From JAVBQJ01 sp045585875 (GTDB taxonomy: Bacteria; Verrucomicrobiota; Lentisphaeria; Victivallales; Victivallaceae): a stretch of DNA of 15,159 nucleotides. The position numbers and the translations under genes were made by a program. How positions within the stretch are numbered: the first letter of the stretch is position 1; the number at the start of each line of letters is the position of its first letter. The DNA lies in NCBI GenBank assembly GCA_045585875.1, contig JAZMZH010000008.1, forward strand, positions 1 through 15,159, written 5' to 3'. Of this stretch, positions 1 to 6,103 are shown one piece after another. The notes beneath the pieces are model-generated. The model was given only the letters and a program-made list of their open reading frames with translations. It ran no database searches and was not told the DNA's origin.

Positions 1-892
1 CGCCGGGGAGGGCGGCCCGGAGGATTTCCGCCGCGTGAAGCAGCGCCGCGGGGGAGGGCGGATCGACACGGGGCATGGTGTCGGGTCTGCCGCAGGCGGC
101 GTATTTGCCGCGGGCCATGGAGTGGTAGGCGAGCAGACGGATCCGGAGGAGGGAGGGGACGCGCCGCAGCAGCCGCGCCGCCGCTTCAAATTCCCCATCG
201 CCGTCGTTGCATCCCGGTACGACCGGGAAGCGGATCTCAAGAGGAATTCGCCGTTCGCCGAGCGCCAGCAGATTGGCGTGAATTTCTTCGTTGCCGCGTC
301 CGGTGTTGAGCCTGTGCCGCTCCGGGTCCATGCCTTTCAGGTCGTAGAGGATCAGGTCGGTGCAGGGCAGCACGGTTTCAAAGGCGGCAAAGGGCACGGC
401 GCCGCAGGTGTCGAGCGCCGTGGAAATCCCCGCCGCCTTGAGTTCGGCGAAGAGCTCCCGCACGAATTCCGGGTACAGCAGCGGTTCGCCGCCGGATACG
501 GTCACGCCACCGTCGGCGTAAAAGGCCGCGTCGCGCATCGCGAGAGCGAACGCCTCCGCCGCGGTCATCGTCCGCCCGCAGATGCTCAGCGCGTTATAAA
601 GACAGGTTTTCACACAGCGTCCGCAGAGGGTGCAGCGGGATCTGTCGATCTCGTGTCCGCCATCCTCCGTCCGGCGGTGGGCGGGGCACAGCGCGAAGCA
701 CCTGCCGCATCCGGCGCAGAGTTTCGCGTGAAAGAGGATCTCCGGCCGCGCCGGGATCGACTCCGGATTGTGACACCAGAGACAATGCAGCGGGCACCCC
801 TTCACAAAGACCGTCGTGCGCACTCCCGGCCCGTCGTGGATCGTCAGCCGCCGGATCGCCGCCACCGGAGCACATGGGGGCTTCGCCGTCAT
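1..892 (-). CDS. Glycyl-radical enzyme activating protein (radical SAM activase), 3' end cut by window edge
   Basis: About 297 residues are visible, close to the usual ~300, so only the extreme C-terminus is missing. The protein should use S-adenosylmethionine and a [4Fe-4S] cluster to place the glycyl radical on the enzyme encoded just upstream. The radical-SAM CX3CX2C motif is at Cys33/37/40 (KGCPLHCLWCHNPES). It is followed by a ferredoxin-like insert with two four-Cys sets, Cys59/62/65/69 (CAGCGRC) and Cys87/90/93/97 (CTLCGRC), and then the SAM-binding GGE motif (VTVSGGEP). Two auxiliary clusters are typical of activases of the glycerol dehydratase, CutD and HPAD type and are absent from pyruvate formate-lyase activase. 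The ATG at 892 overlaps the stop of the upstream gene as ATGA, so translation is probably coupled. The family call is firm; the substrate class follows the partner enzyme and is unknown. Confidence 0.93.
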   Translation of the reverse strand, partial: MTAKPPCAPVAAIRRLTIHDGPGVRTTVFVKGCPLHCLWCHNPESIPARPEILFHAKLCAGCGRCFALCPAHRRTEDGGHEIDRSRCTLCGRCVKTCLYNALSICGRTMTAAEAFALAMRDAAFYADGGVTVSGGEPLLYPEFVRELFAELKAAGISTALDTCGAVPFAAFETVLPCTDLILYDLKGMDPERHRLNTGRGNEEIHANLLALGERRIPLEIRFPVVPGCNDGDGEFEAAARLLRRVPSLLRIRLLAYHSMARGKYAACGRPDTMPRVDPPSPAALLHAAEILRAALPG

Positions 893-3033
893 GGCTCCTC
901 TTTGCTTTCGGCTTCGCGGATCAGGCAGTCCTGATGCGGTTTCGCCAGATCGACAAAGCGCACGTTCCAGCCGCACAGCCGGACCTGAAGATGCTGATAG
1001 CGCTCCGGATGGAGCTGCGCGTCCCGGAGCGTCTCCGGCGAGACGACGTTGAACTGGATGGAGAGGCCTCCTTGGGCGAAAAAGGTCTTCAACAGGGAGA
1101 CGATGAAGCGGGTCCCCTCGTCGCCCGCGACGCTCTTCGGCAGCAGCATCACGTCCAGCACCGCGCCGTCGGCGAAATCGGCGTGGTCGAGCTTGGTGAC
1201 GCTCGCGATCAGTCCGGCGATCCCCTCGCGGTCGCAGCCGATGGTGCTGTCGGAATTCTTGGAGAGCGTCGCGCCGTCGAAGCGTCCGTCCGCCGTCGCT
1301 TTGGTGGCGCATCCGAACGTCACCGACCAGTCGATCGACCAGAGCCCCATCTGATAAAATCCGCCTTTCGCATTGGGCGTGCGGTCGATCTGTCCCGCCG
1401 CCGCCTGCGCGATCCGGACGGCGATTTCATCGGCGCGGTCGTCGCCGCAGCCCCATTTCGGGGCGCGGTTGGCGGCCTCGAGCCGGAGCTCCTCCGCGCC
1501 GCTCCAGTTGCCGCGCAAAATCCCGCCGAGCTCCGCGAACCCGACGAGTTTCTCCTCAAAGACGAGATGCCGGATTGCCGCGAGGGTGTCGGCCGCCGTG
1601 CCGATCCCGGCGCACATCACGCCGCTGGCGGCGTACCTGGTCCCCGCCTCCGAAACGTCGCGTCCGGAGGCCATGCAGTCGGCCATCGTCCCCGAGAGGA
1701 AGGGGGCCGGGTTGATCTCCGGCCACAGCGTTTCCCAGCGGCGCGTCTGCTCCAGGGCGGCGGCGAGCCCCTCGCGCAGCAGCGAGAAATAGCGTGTTTC
1801 GACGTCGGTGAAGGTTTCCGGAGCGAAGGCGGGGTCGGCGAAGAGCAGCTCCGCGGGTTTCGCCAGATTGAAGATGGTCGTCATCGTGCATGACAGCTCC
1901 CTGCCCATGATCGCCGGTTCGTAACAGCCGATCAGCACATACTCGGAGAGATCCTCCGGCGACTTGCCGTGTTTGAGGAACATCCGCCGGGCGACGGTTT
2001 CGTTGCAGAAACAGGTGGCGTTTTTCCCCTCCTTGATGCACTCCGCGATCTGCAGCAGCAGATCCTCCGGCGTCGCCGGATTCACCCGGAGCTGGAACTT
2101 CGGATCGACATAGCCGAGTCTGCGGAGAATCTTCCACGCCAGGCGCGTCAGCACGTTGCAGCCGTCACGGGTTTCGCCGCCGGGCAGCCAGCCGCCGAAG
2201 GTGAACGGGGTCCCGGCGTCGAGCCCGCCGGACTGCGCCTGAAACCGTGCGAAATAACAGGTGAGGAGCTCCCCGGCGGCAGCCTCCGTCAGGCGCCCGG
2301 CCGCCAGATCGGCCTCGTAAAAGGGCGCGTAGAGCCGGTCGAAGATCCCCATGGAGCGCACCCATTCGCCCTCGAGTTCCTGAATTTCCCGGTAGAGCAG
2401 GCCGAGCTGGAGGGCCTGCCGGAGCGTCTCCGGCGCGTGATCCGCCAGAAAACGGAGCATTTCCGCGAGATCGGCGCGCGCCGAACTCTCCGCGACCGCC
2501 GCGTAACGGAGCAGGAAGCCGCGAAAGGCCGTGTAGACCGTCGCCACCGCTTCCGAGAAAGGCGAGGGCGCTTCCTGGAAACGCTCCCGCGCACGGGCGA
2601 GCAGTCCCGGCACGCCGAGGTGCAGCACCGCTTCCCAGTCGGGGCAGGTGTGACTGACATCCACCTGGGAAATGTAAAAGCCGGTGTCGTGCCGCTGCGG
2701 GGGAATCCGTTCGCTCCCGAGGCGATGCCTGCGCTCTTCCCGGAGCATGTGGATCGTCGACGGGTGCGTCCCGTTCAGCCGCTGACGTTCGAGAATCGCC
2801 GCGAAGGGATCGAAATCGTTGACCGCGCAGCGGATGTTCGCCAGGGCAAAGGCGAGCAGTCGCGCCCGGATCAGCGGCAGCGGAGCGCCCTCGGCGTCGC
2901 CTGCTTCGGCGATCCGGCGGAGCTCCCGGTTGAGTTCCTCAAGTTTCATCCCGCTCTCCGGCGGCCAGACCGCGTCGTCGAACTGGCGCGCGATCCGTTC
3001 CCGCCGGGATTCAAAATCGAAGACCGTGTCCAT
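889..3033 (-). CDS. Glycyl-radical enzyme of the pyruvate formate-lyase-like family, substrate unassigned
   Basis: A 714-residue protein, somewhat shorter than most family members (about 750-850). The thiyl-radical cysteine is Cys370 in the motif IGCYEP, with Glu372 at the C+2 position used as general base by dehydratase/lyase members. The C-terminal glycyl-radical loop is VRLCGWNVRF, with Gly688 as the predicted radical site. An N-terminal SHTCPDW...VLHLG segment (about 127-140) is also family-like. Catalytic residues therefore look intact. Both loops depart from common versions: GCYEP rather than GCVEP, and RLCGWN rather than RVxGYx. That fits neither classic PFL (adjacent CC pair) nor, as far as I can tell by eye, the CutC or glycerol dehydratase consensus. 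The ATG at 3033 follows AGGGAG with 8 nt spacing. It forms an operon with the activase and lies divergent from an AraC-type regulator, which suggests substrate-induced expression of a small anaerobic catabolic module. No shell-protein genes are seen nearby. Confidence 0.92.
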   Translation of the reverse strand: MDTVFDFESRRERIARQFDDAVWPPESGMKLEELNRELRRIAEAGDAEGAPLPLIRARLLAFALANIRCAVNDFDPFAAILERQRLNGTHPSTIHMLREERRHRLGSERIPPQRHDTGFYISQVDVSHTCPDWEAVLHLGVPGLLARARERFQEAPSPFSEAVATVYTAFRGFLLRYAAVAESSARADLAEMLRFLADHAPETLRQALQLGLLYREIQELEGEWVRSMGIFDRLYAPFYEADLAAGRLTEAAAGELLTCYFARFQAQSGGLDAGTPFTFGGWLPGGETRDGCNVLTRLAWKILRRLGYVDPKFQLRVNPATPEDLLLQIAECIKEGKNATCFCNETVARRMFLKHGKSPEDLSEYVLIGCYEPAIMGRELSCTMTTIFNLAKPAELLFADPAFAPETFTDVETRYFSLLREGLAAALEQTRRWETLWPEINPAPFLSGTMADCMASGRDVSEAGTRYAASGVMCAGIGTAADTLAAIRHLVFEEKLVGFAELGGILRGNWSGAEELRLEAANRAPKWGCGDDRADEIAVRIAQAAAGQIDRTPNAKGGFYQMGLWSIDWSVTFGCATKATADGRFDGATLSKNSDSTIGCDREGIAGLIASVTKLDHADFADGAVLDVMLLPKSVAGDEGTRFIVSLLKTFFAQGGLSIQFNVVSPETLRDAQLHPERYQHLQVRLCGWNVRFVDLAKPHQDCLIREAESKEEP

Positions 3034-3062
3034 GAAATCATCTCCCTGTCTTTCGGGCTATC

Positions 3063-3092
3063 ATTACAATACACCGTCGGAAGAAAAAACAA
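3063..3092 (-). promoter_or_regulatory. Candidate sigma-70 promoter for the glycyl-radical enzyme operon
   Basis: On the minus strand, TTGTTT (3092-3087) and TGTAAT (3068-3063) are separated by 18 nt. The -10 matches TATAAT at 5 of 6 positions and the -35 is weak, as expected for an activator-dependent promoter. The predicted start lies near 3056, giving a leader of about 22 nt before the ATG at 3033. Assigned by eye. Confidence 0.45.
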
Positions 3093-3103
3093 ATTTCAAA
3101 AAC

Positions 3104-3118
3104 GGTATAAAACATACC
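3104..3118. promoter_or_regulatory. Candidate operator, inverted repeat GGTAT-N5-ATACC
   Basis: A perfect 5-bp inverted repeat with an AAAAC centre lies just upstream of the -35 element of the glycyl-radical enzyme promoter, roughly -48 to -62, where an activator would contact RNA polymerase. The divergent AraC-type protein is the obvious candidate ligand, although AraC proteins often prefer direct repeats. Function is inferred from position only. Confidence 0.35.
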
Positions 3119-3144
3119 TTATTCTGTAAAAATCACTTGATTTT

Positions 3145-3173
3145 TTGCTGGATAAGCATTACTTTAAATATAT
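3145..3173 (+). promoter_or_regulatory. Candidate sigma-70 promoter for the AraC-type regulator
   Basis: TTGCTG (3145-3150) and ATATAT (3168-3173) are separated by 17 nt in the AT-rich intergenic stretch. An overlapping alternative is TTGATT (3137-3142), 17 nt, then TACTTT (3160-3165). Either would start transcription at or just before the inverted repeat in the leader. Confidence 0.45.
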
Positions 3174-3213
3174 AGACGGTACCGCCGATCCGTTCTTTCC
3201 GGCAGTACCGTCT
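3174..3213 (+). promoter_or_regulatory. Long inverted repeat in the leader of the AraC-type gene
   Basis: AGACGGTAC (3174-3182) is perfectly repeated in inverted form as GTACCGTCT (3205-3213). After one mismatch the pairing continues for 4 more bp (GCCG with CGGC), leaving a loop of about 12 nt. The structure ends 2 nt before the Shine-Dalgarno AGGGAGG (3216-3222). It could be an RNA hairpin that modulates translation or an autoregulatory DNA operator. No T-run follows, so it is not a classical terminator. Confidence 0.5.
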
Positions 3214-3228
3214 CCAGGGAGGTGAAAT

Positions 3229-4053
3229 ATGGGGCATGAAAATCCGGTTTTGCTCGCACTCCTCGGACGACAGCCGCGGATCGTGATGTCCGGGGTGTAC
3301 TGCGGTCATTTCGAGGGGCACTGGAAAACCCGTCAGCCGCTTGACCGGCTGATCTACATCTTTGAAATCGGCGCGGAGGCCGGATACATCGCCGACACGG
3401 CCCGGCGGCACCCGCTCGCGCCCGGTCACTGGCTGCTGATCCCGGCGGGGTGCGAATCGGAACACTTTCAGAGACCGGGGCTGGAGCTGATCAGCCTCCA
3501 CTTCAATGTCGAAATTTTTCCGCGCGTCGAAGTGCTGAGCGGGCTCGGCGGAATCCGTTCGGGAGACGATCCCGGCGCGCGGCCGCTTTTGGAACGTGCC
3601 GCCGGGCCGTCGCCGTCCCCGTCCGACGCGTTCCGGCTGCGGAACTGGATGAATTCGCTGCTGGCGGGGGTTTTCATGAAATCTCCGGAGCTGCTGACGG
3701 GACAATTCGACCGTTTTTCCGAATTCAGGCCGCTCTTCGAGAGGTTCGGGCGCAGCGTATGCCGTGACTGCTCCGTTGCGGAGATGGCCGCCGTCATGAA
3801 GATGGGACGGGAGAATTTTGTAAAACGCTTTACGGCGGCGGCGGGGATCCCCCCGAAACGCTTCTTCAACCGTCTCCGGGCGCAGGCGTCGGCCCGGGAA
3901 CTTTCCGAGCCGGGGGCGCGGATCAATGAGATCGCAGCGCGGTTCGGATTCAGCAGCGGGTTCGCCTTTTCGCGTTTTTTCAGTCGCGAGATGAAGCAGA
4001 GCCCGAAAGCCTACCGCGCCTCTCTGGAGATGCGGCGGATCGGACACTCCTGA
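3229..4053 (+). CDS. AraC/XylS-family transcriptional regulator
   Basis: A 274-residue regulator. The N-terminal part (about 20-95) looks like the cupin-type sensor domain of AraC proteins: the segment PGHWLLIPAGCESEHF is followed by an ISLHFNVEIF strand. The C-terminal ~95 residues carry the paired helix-turn-helix domain. HTH1 lies around 182-203 (CSVAEMAAVMKMGRENFVKRF) and HTH2 around 232-252 (INEIAARFGFSSGFAFSRFF), closed by the family signature KQSPKAYR. The start is set by AGGGAGG at 3216-3222, 6 nt before the ATG. It is divergent from the glycyl-radical enzyme operon and shares its intergenic region, so it most likely activates that operon in response to the substrate, which may be a sugar or small diol-like compound. 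The ligand is unknown. A 304-residue antisense ORF over the same bases is a GC shadow. Confidence 0.92.
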   Translation: MGHENPVLLALLGRQPRIVMSGVYCGHFEGHWKTRQPLDRLIYIFEIGAEAGYIADTARRHPLAPGHWLLIPAGCESEHFQRPGLELISLHFNVEIFPRVEVLSGLGGIRSGDDPGARPLLERAAGPSPSPSDAFRLRNWMNSLLAGVFMKSPELLTGQFDRFSEFRPLFERFGRSVCRDCSVAEMAAVMKMGRENFVKRFTAAAGIPPKRFFNRLRAQASARELSEPGARINEIAARFGFSSGFAFSRFFSREMKQSPKAYRASLEMRRIGHS

Positions 4054-4087
4054 CGCGGTCTGTCCGTTCCGGACGCAGTGATTTCAG

Positions 4088-4123
4088 CCCGGGGGGAGGG
4101 GGCCCGGGAATCCCTTTTTTTTT
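4088..4123 (+). terminator. Probable terminator after the AraC-type gene
   Basis: CCCGGG (4088-4093) and CCCGGG (4103-4108) form a 6-bp GC stem with a 9-nt loop, followed 6 nt later by nine T residues (4115-4123). The gap between stem and T-run is larger than ideal. It isolates the regulator from the nitrogen operon downstream. Confidence 0.5.
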
Positions 4124-4142
4124 ACATTTTATGTACGACGCA

Positions 4143-4171
4143 TCCGGAATCTGTAAAACCTTTCCGGAATC
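4143..4171 (+). promoter_or_regulatory. Tandem direct repeats TCCGGAATC, possible activator sites upstream of the sigma-54 promoter
   Basis: TCCGGAATC occurs at 4143-4151 and again at 4163-4171, exactly 20 bp apart, i.e. about two helical turns on the same DNA face. Relative to the predicted start near 4227 they lie at about -84 and -64. Sigma-54 promoters need an upstream-bound enhancer protein, so these are candidate sites. They do not resemble the enteric NtrC consensus. Confidence 0.35.
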
Positions 4172-4200
4172 ATCCGCTCCTCCCCGCCGGAAAAACATTT

Positions 4201-4216
4201 TGGCACGCGAATTGCC
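4201..4216 (+). promoter_or_regulatory. Sigma-54 (RpoN) -24/-12 promoter of the PII-AmtB operon
   Basis: TGGCACG (4201-4207), four bases, then TTGCC (4212-4216) matches the sigma-54 consensus TGGCACG-N4-TTGCW at nearly every position, with the invariant GG and GC correctly spaced. Transcription should start near 4227, leaving a leader of about 26 nt that contains the Shine-Dalgarno AAAGGAGG (4237-4244). Control by nitrogen status through a sigma-54 enhancer-binding protein is the usual mode for glnK-amtB. Confidence 0.88.
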
Positions 4217-4252
4217 GTACATCGGATATCGCCACCAAAGGAGGTTGTCGGC

Positions 4253-4594
4253 ATGAAACTGATTATCGCTTACATTCAGCCGGATCGGCTGAATCCCGTC
4301 AAGCAGGCGCTTTACGCCCGCAAAATCTTCAAGATCTCCGTCACCAATGCGCTCGGATGCGGACAGCAGCGAGGTTACGTCCACATGTGGCGCGGCGCGC
4401 TTCAGGAGGTCAATCTGCTGAAAAAAGTCCGTCTGGCGATCGCCGTCAACGACGATTTCGTCGCCCCCACGATCGAAGGCATCTGCGAGGGCGCCCGTAC
4501 CGGCCGCATCGGAGACGGTAAAATCTTCGTGCTTCCCATCGAGGACTGCATCCGCATCCGGACCGGAGAACACGGTCCCGAGGCGATCGGATAA
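4253..4594 (+). CDS. glnK: PII nitrogen signal protein, GlnK-like, lacking the T-loop tyrosine
   Basis: A 113-residue PII protein of normal length (about 112). Conserved ligand-site residues are visible: Gln39 (GCGQQRG), Lys58 (LLKKV), the C-terminal signature ARTGRIGDGKIFV (81-93), and Arg101/Arg103 (IRIRTGE). PII trimers sense ATP/ADP and 2-oxoglutarate and, in the GlnK branch, plug the AmtB channel when nitrogen is plentiful. The next gene, 21 nt downstream, is amtB, which supports that role. The T-loop is unusual: position 51, the uridylylated tyrosine in proteobacteria, is Gln, and position 46 is Trp, so GlnD-type uridylylation at Tyr51 is not possible. Signalling would rest on nucleotide and 2-oxoglutarate binding alone. 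The start is fixed by a strong AAAGGAGG, 8 nt ahead. Confidence 0.93.
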   Translation: MKLIIAYIQPDRLNPVKQALYARKIFKISVTNALGCGQQRGYVHMWRGALQEVNLLKKVRLAIAVNDDFVAPTIEGICEGARTGRIGDGKIFVLPIEDCIRIRTGEHGPEAIG

Positions 4595-4615
4595 TTTGAA
4601 AAAAAGGTATCGGTC

Positions 4616-5938
4616 ATGATGAAAAAGTTATGCGCATCCATTGCAATCAGTCTCTTTTTGTGCGGCGTCTGCGCCGGGGCGGAGGAGAATGTTTCCGCCG
4701 CGTCTCCGGCCGCCGCGCAGGCGATGTTCGCCGTCAACAATCTCTGGGTCATGCTGGGCGGTATGCTGGTGTTTCTCATGCATCTCGGATTCGCCTGCGT
4801 GGAGTCCGGTCTGGCCCGGGCGAAGAATTGCAGCAATATCCTCTTTAAAAACACGATGACTCCGGCCATCGGGTTTCTCTCCTACGCGGTCTGCGGATTT
4901 TCCCTCATGTATCCCGGAGCGCACTGGATTTTTGAAAACTGGTTGGGATTCAACGGTTTCGGCCTGCACCTCCCTCCGGGAGACCCGATCGCGTATCACA
5001 ACGGCGAATACACCTACTGGACGGATTTTTTCTTTCAGGGGATGTTTGCGGCGACCGCCGCGACGATCGTTTCCGGCGCGGTGGCGGAGCGCGTGAAACT
5101 ATCCAGTTATCTGATTTTCACCGCGGTCTATGTCTCCGTCGCCTATCCGATCATCGGTTCCTGGGGTTGGGGCGGCGGCTGGCTCAGCGCTCTGAATTTC
5201 CATGATTTCGCCGGTTCCACGTTCGTCCACAGCGTCGGCGGCTGGGCCGCGCTCTCCGGAGTGCTTCTGCTGGGGCCGCGCATCGGCAAATATGTGGACG
5301 GCAAGGTAATGCCGATCATGGGACACAATATGCCGCTGGTCACGATCGGGGTTTTTCTGCTGTGGCTCGGCTGGTTCGGATTCAACGGCGCGTCCGCCCT
5401 TAACGCGGACCCGCAAAAGGTCAGTCTGGTCCTCGTCAACACCATGATCGCGGCCAGCGCGGCGGTGGTGTCCAGCATGCTGACCAGCGGGATCATGCTC
5501 CATCATCCGGATCTCTCCATGACCATGAACGGTTGTCTCGCGGGGCTGGTGGGGATCACGGCGGGGGCGGACTGCGTCGGCGTCGGCGCCGCCGTCGTCA
5601 TCGGACTGATCGCCGGTGTGATCGTCGTGCCGGCGGTGGTCTTTTTCGACCGGATCCGCCTGGACGATCCCGTGGGCGCGCTCTCGGTGCATCTCGTGAA
5701 CGGCGTCTGGGGGACGCTCGCGGTGGGGATTTTCTCGCCGGAATACTCCTTCGGAGTGCAACTGCTGGGCGCGGCGGTTGTCGGGCTGGTATCCTTCGGC
5801 TCTTCCTTTCTGATCTTCGGGGTACTGAAGAAAACCGCGGGGATCCGCGTGTCGGAAGAGGAGGAACTCCGCGGACTGGATCTCTGCGAACACGGCGGCG
5901 AGGCCTATCCCGGATTTCAGTTCTTCGTAAACATGTAA
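4616..5938 (+). CDS. amtB: Ammonium transporter, AmtB family
   Basis: A 440-residue membrane protein with a cleavable signal peptide (about 1-22, MMKKLCASIAISLFLCGVCA) and the usual 11 hydrophobic segments. Transport residues are present: Asp197 in HDFAGSTFVHSVGG, the twin histidines His205 and His359 (VHLVNGVWGT), and the aromatic WFGFNGASAL segment. The C-terminal tail GLDLCEHGGEAYPGF is the conserved cytoplasmic region through which PII controls the channel. It carries ammonium across the inner membrane and is co-transcribed with the PII gene from the sigma-54 promoter. The start codon is one of two adjacent ATGs; the preceding AAAAAAAGG is only a modest ribosome site, so translation may partly depend on the upstream gene. 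Confidence 0.96.
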   Translation: MMKKLCASIAISLFLCGVCAGAEENVSAASPAAAQAMFAVNNLWVMLGGMLVFLMHLGFACVESGLARAKNCSNILFKNTMTPAIGFLSYAVCGFSLMYPGAHWIFENWLGFNGFGLHLPPGDPIAYHNGEYTYWTDFFFQGMFAATAATIVSGAVAERVKLSSYLIFTAVYVSVAYPIIGSWGWGGGWLSALNFHDFAGSTFVHSVGGWAALSGVLLLGPRIGKYVDGKVMPIMGHNMPLVTIGVFLLWLGWFGFNGASALNADPQKVSLVLVNTMIAASAAVVSSMLTSGIMLHHPDLSMTMNGCLAGLVGITAGADCVGVGAAVVIGLIAGVIVVPAVVFFDRIRLDDPVGALSVHLVNGVWGTLAVGIFSPEYSFGVQLLGAAVVGLVSFGSSFLIFGVLKKTAGIRVSEEEELRGLDLCEHGGEAYPGFQFFVNM

Positions 5939-5962
5939 GCATCCGCTGCCCGGACGGTCCGG

Positions 5963-5983
5963 CCTCCCGCTTCGGGCGGGGGG
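5963..5983 (+). terminator. GC hairpin downstream of amtB, weak terminator candidate
   Basis: CCTCCCGC (5963-5970) pairs with GCGGGGGG (5976-5983), one G-U included, around a 5-nt loop, 24 nt after the amtB stop. There is no T-run, so it may act as a transcript-stabilising or Rho-assisted structure. Confidence 0.3.
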
Positions 5984-6029
5984 GCGATGCCGGATGCGCT
6001 CTCCGGCCCCGGGAGGAGGATCCGTTCGC

Positions 6030-6065
6030 AAAAAAGCCTGCCGCGGAGTGCTCCGCGACAGGCTT
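6030..6065 (-). terminator. Strong intrinsic terminator for the 384-residue protein gene
   Basis: On the minus strand, AAGCCTG-T-CGCGGAG pairs with CTCCGCG-G-CAGGCTT: a 15-position stem with one mismatch and a very tight loop, running directly into six T residues. It lies about 40 nt after the stop at 6104. On the plus strand there is no T-run, so it is unidirectional. Confidence 0.85.
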
Positions 6066-6103
6066 CGGGCAATACCGCCCGTTTCGGCGGCGGGATTTCC
6101 CGG

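Noticed and set aside
874..3129. Plus-strand frames antisense to the glycyl-radical enzyme (874-1893, 1969-3129)
   Set aside because: They are shadows of a gene whose catalytic Cys and Gly motifs are unambiguous.
3133..4047. 304-codon minus-strand frame over the AraC-type gene
   Set aside because: The AraC protein on the plus strand has clear helix-turn-helix motifs and a ribosome site. The antisense frame is Arg/Pro-rich shadow sequence.
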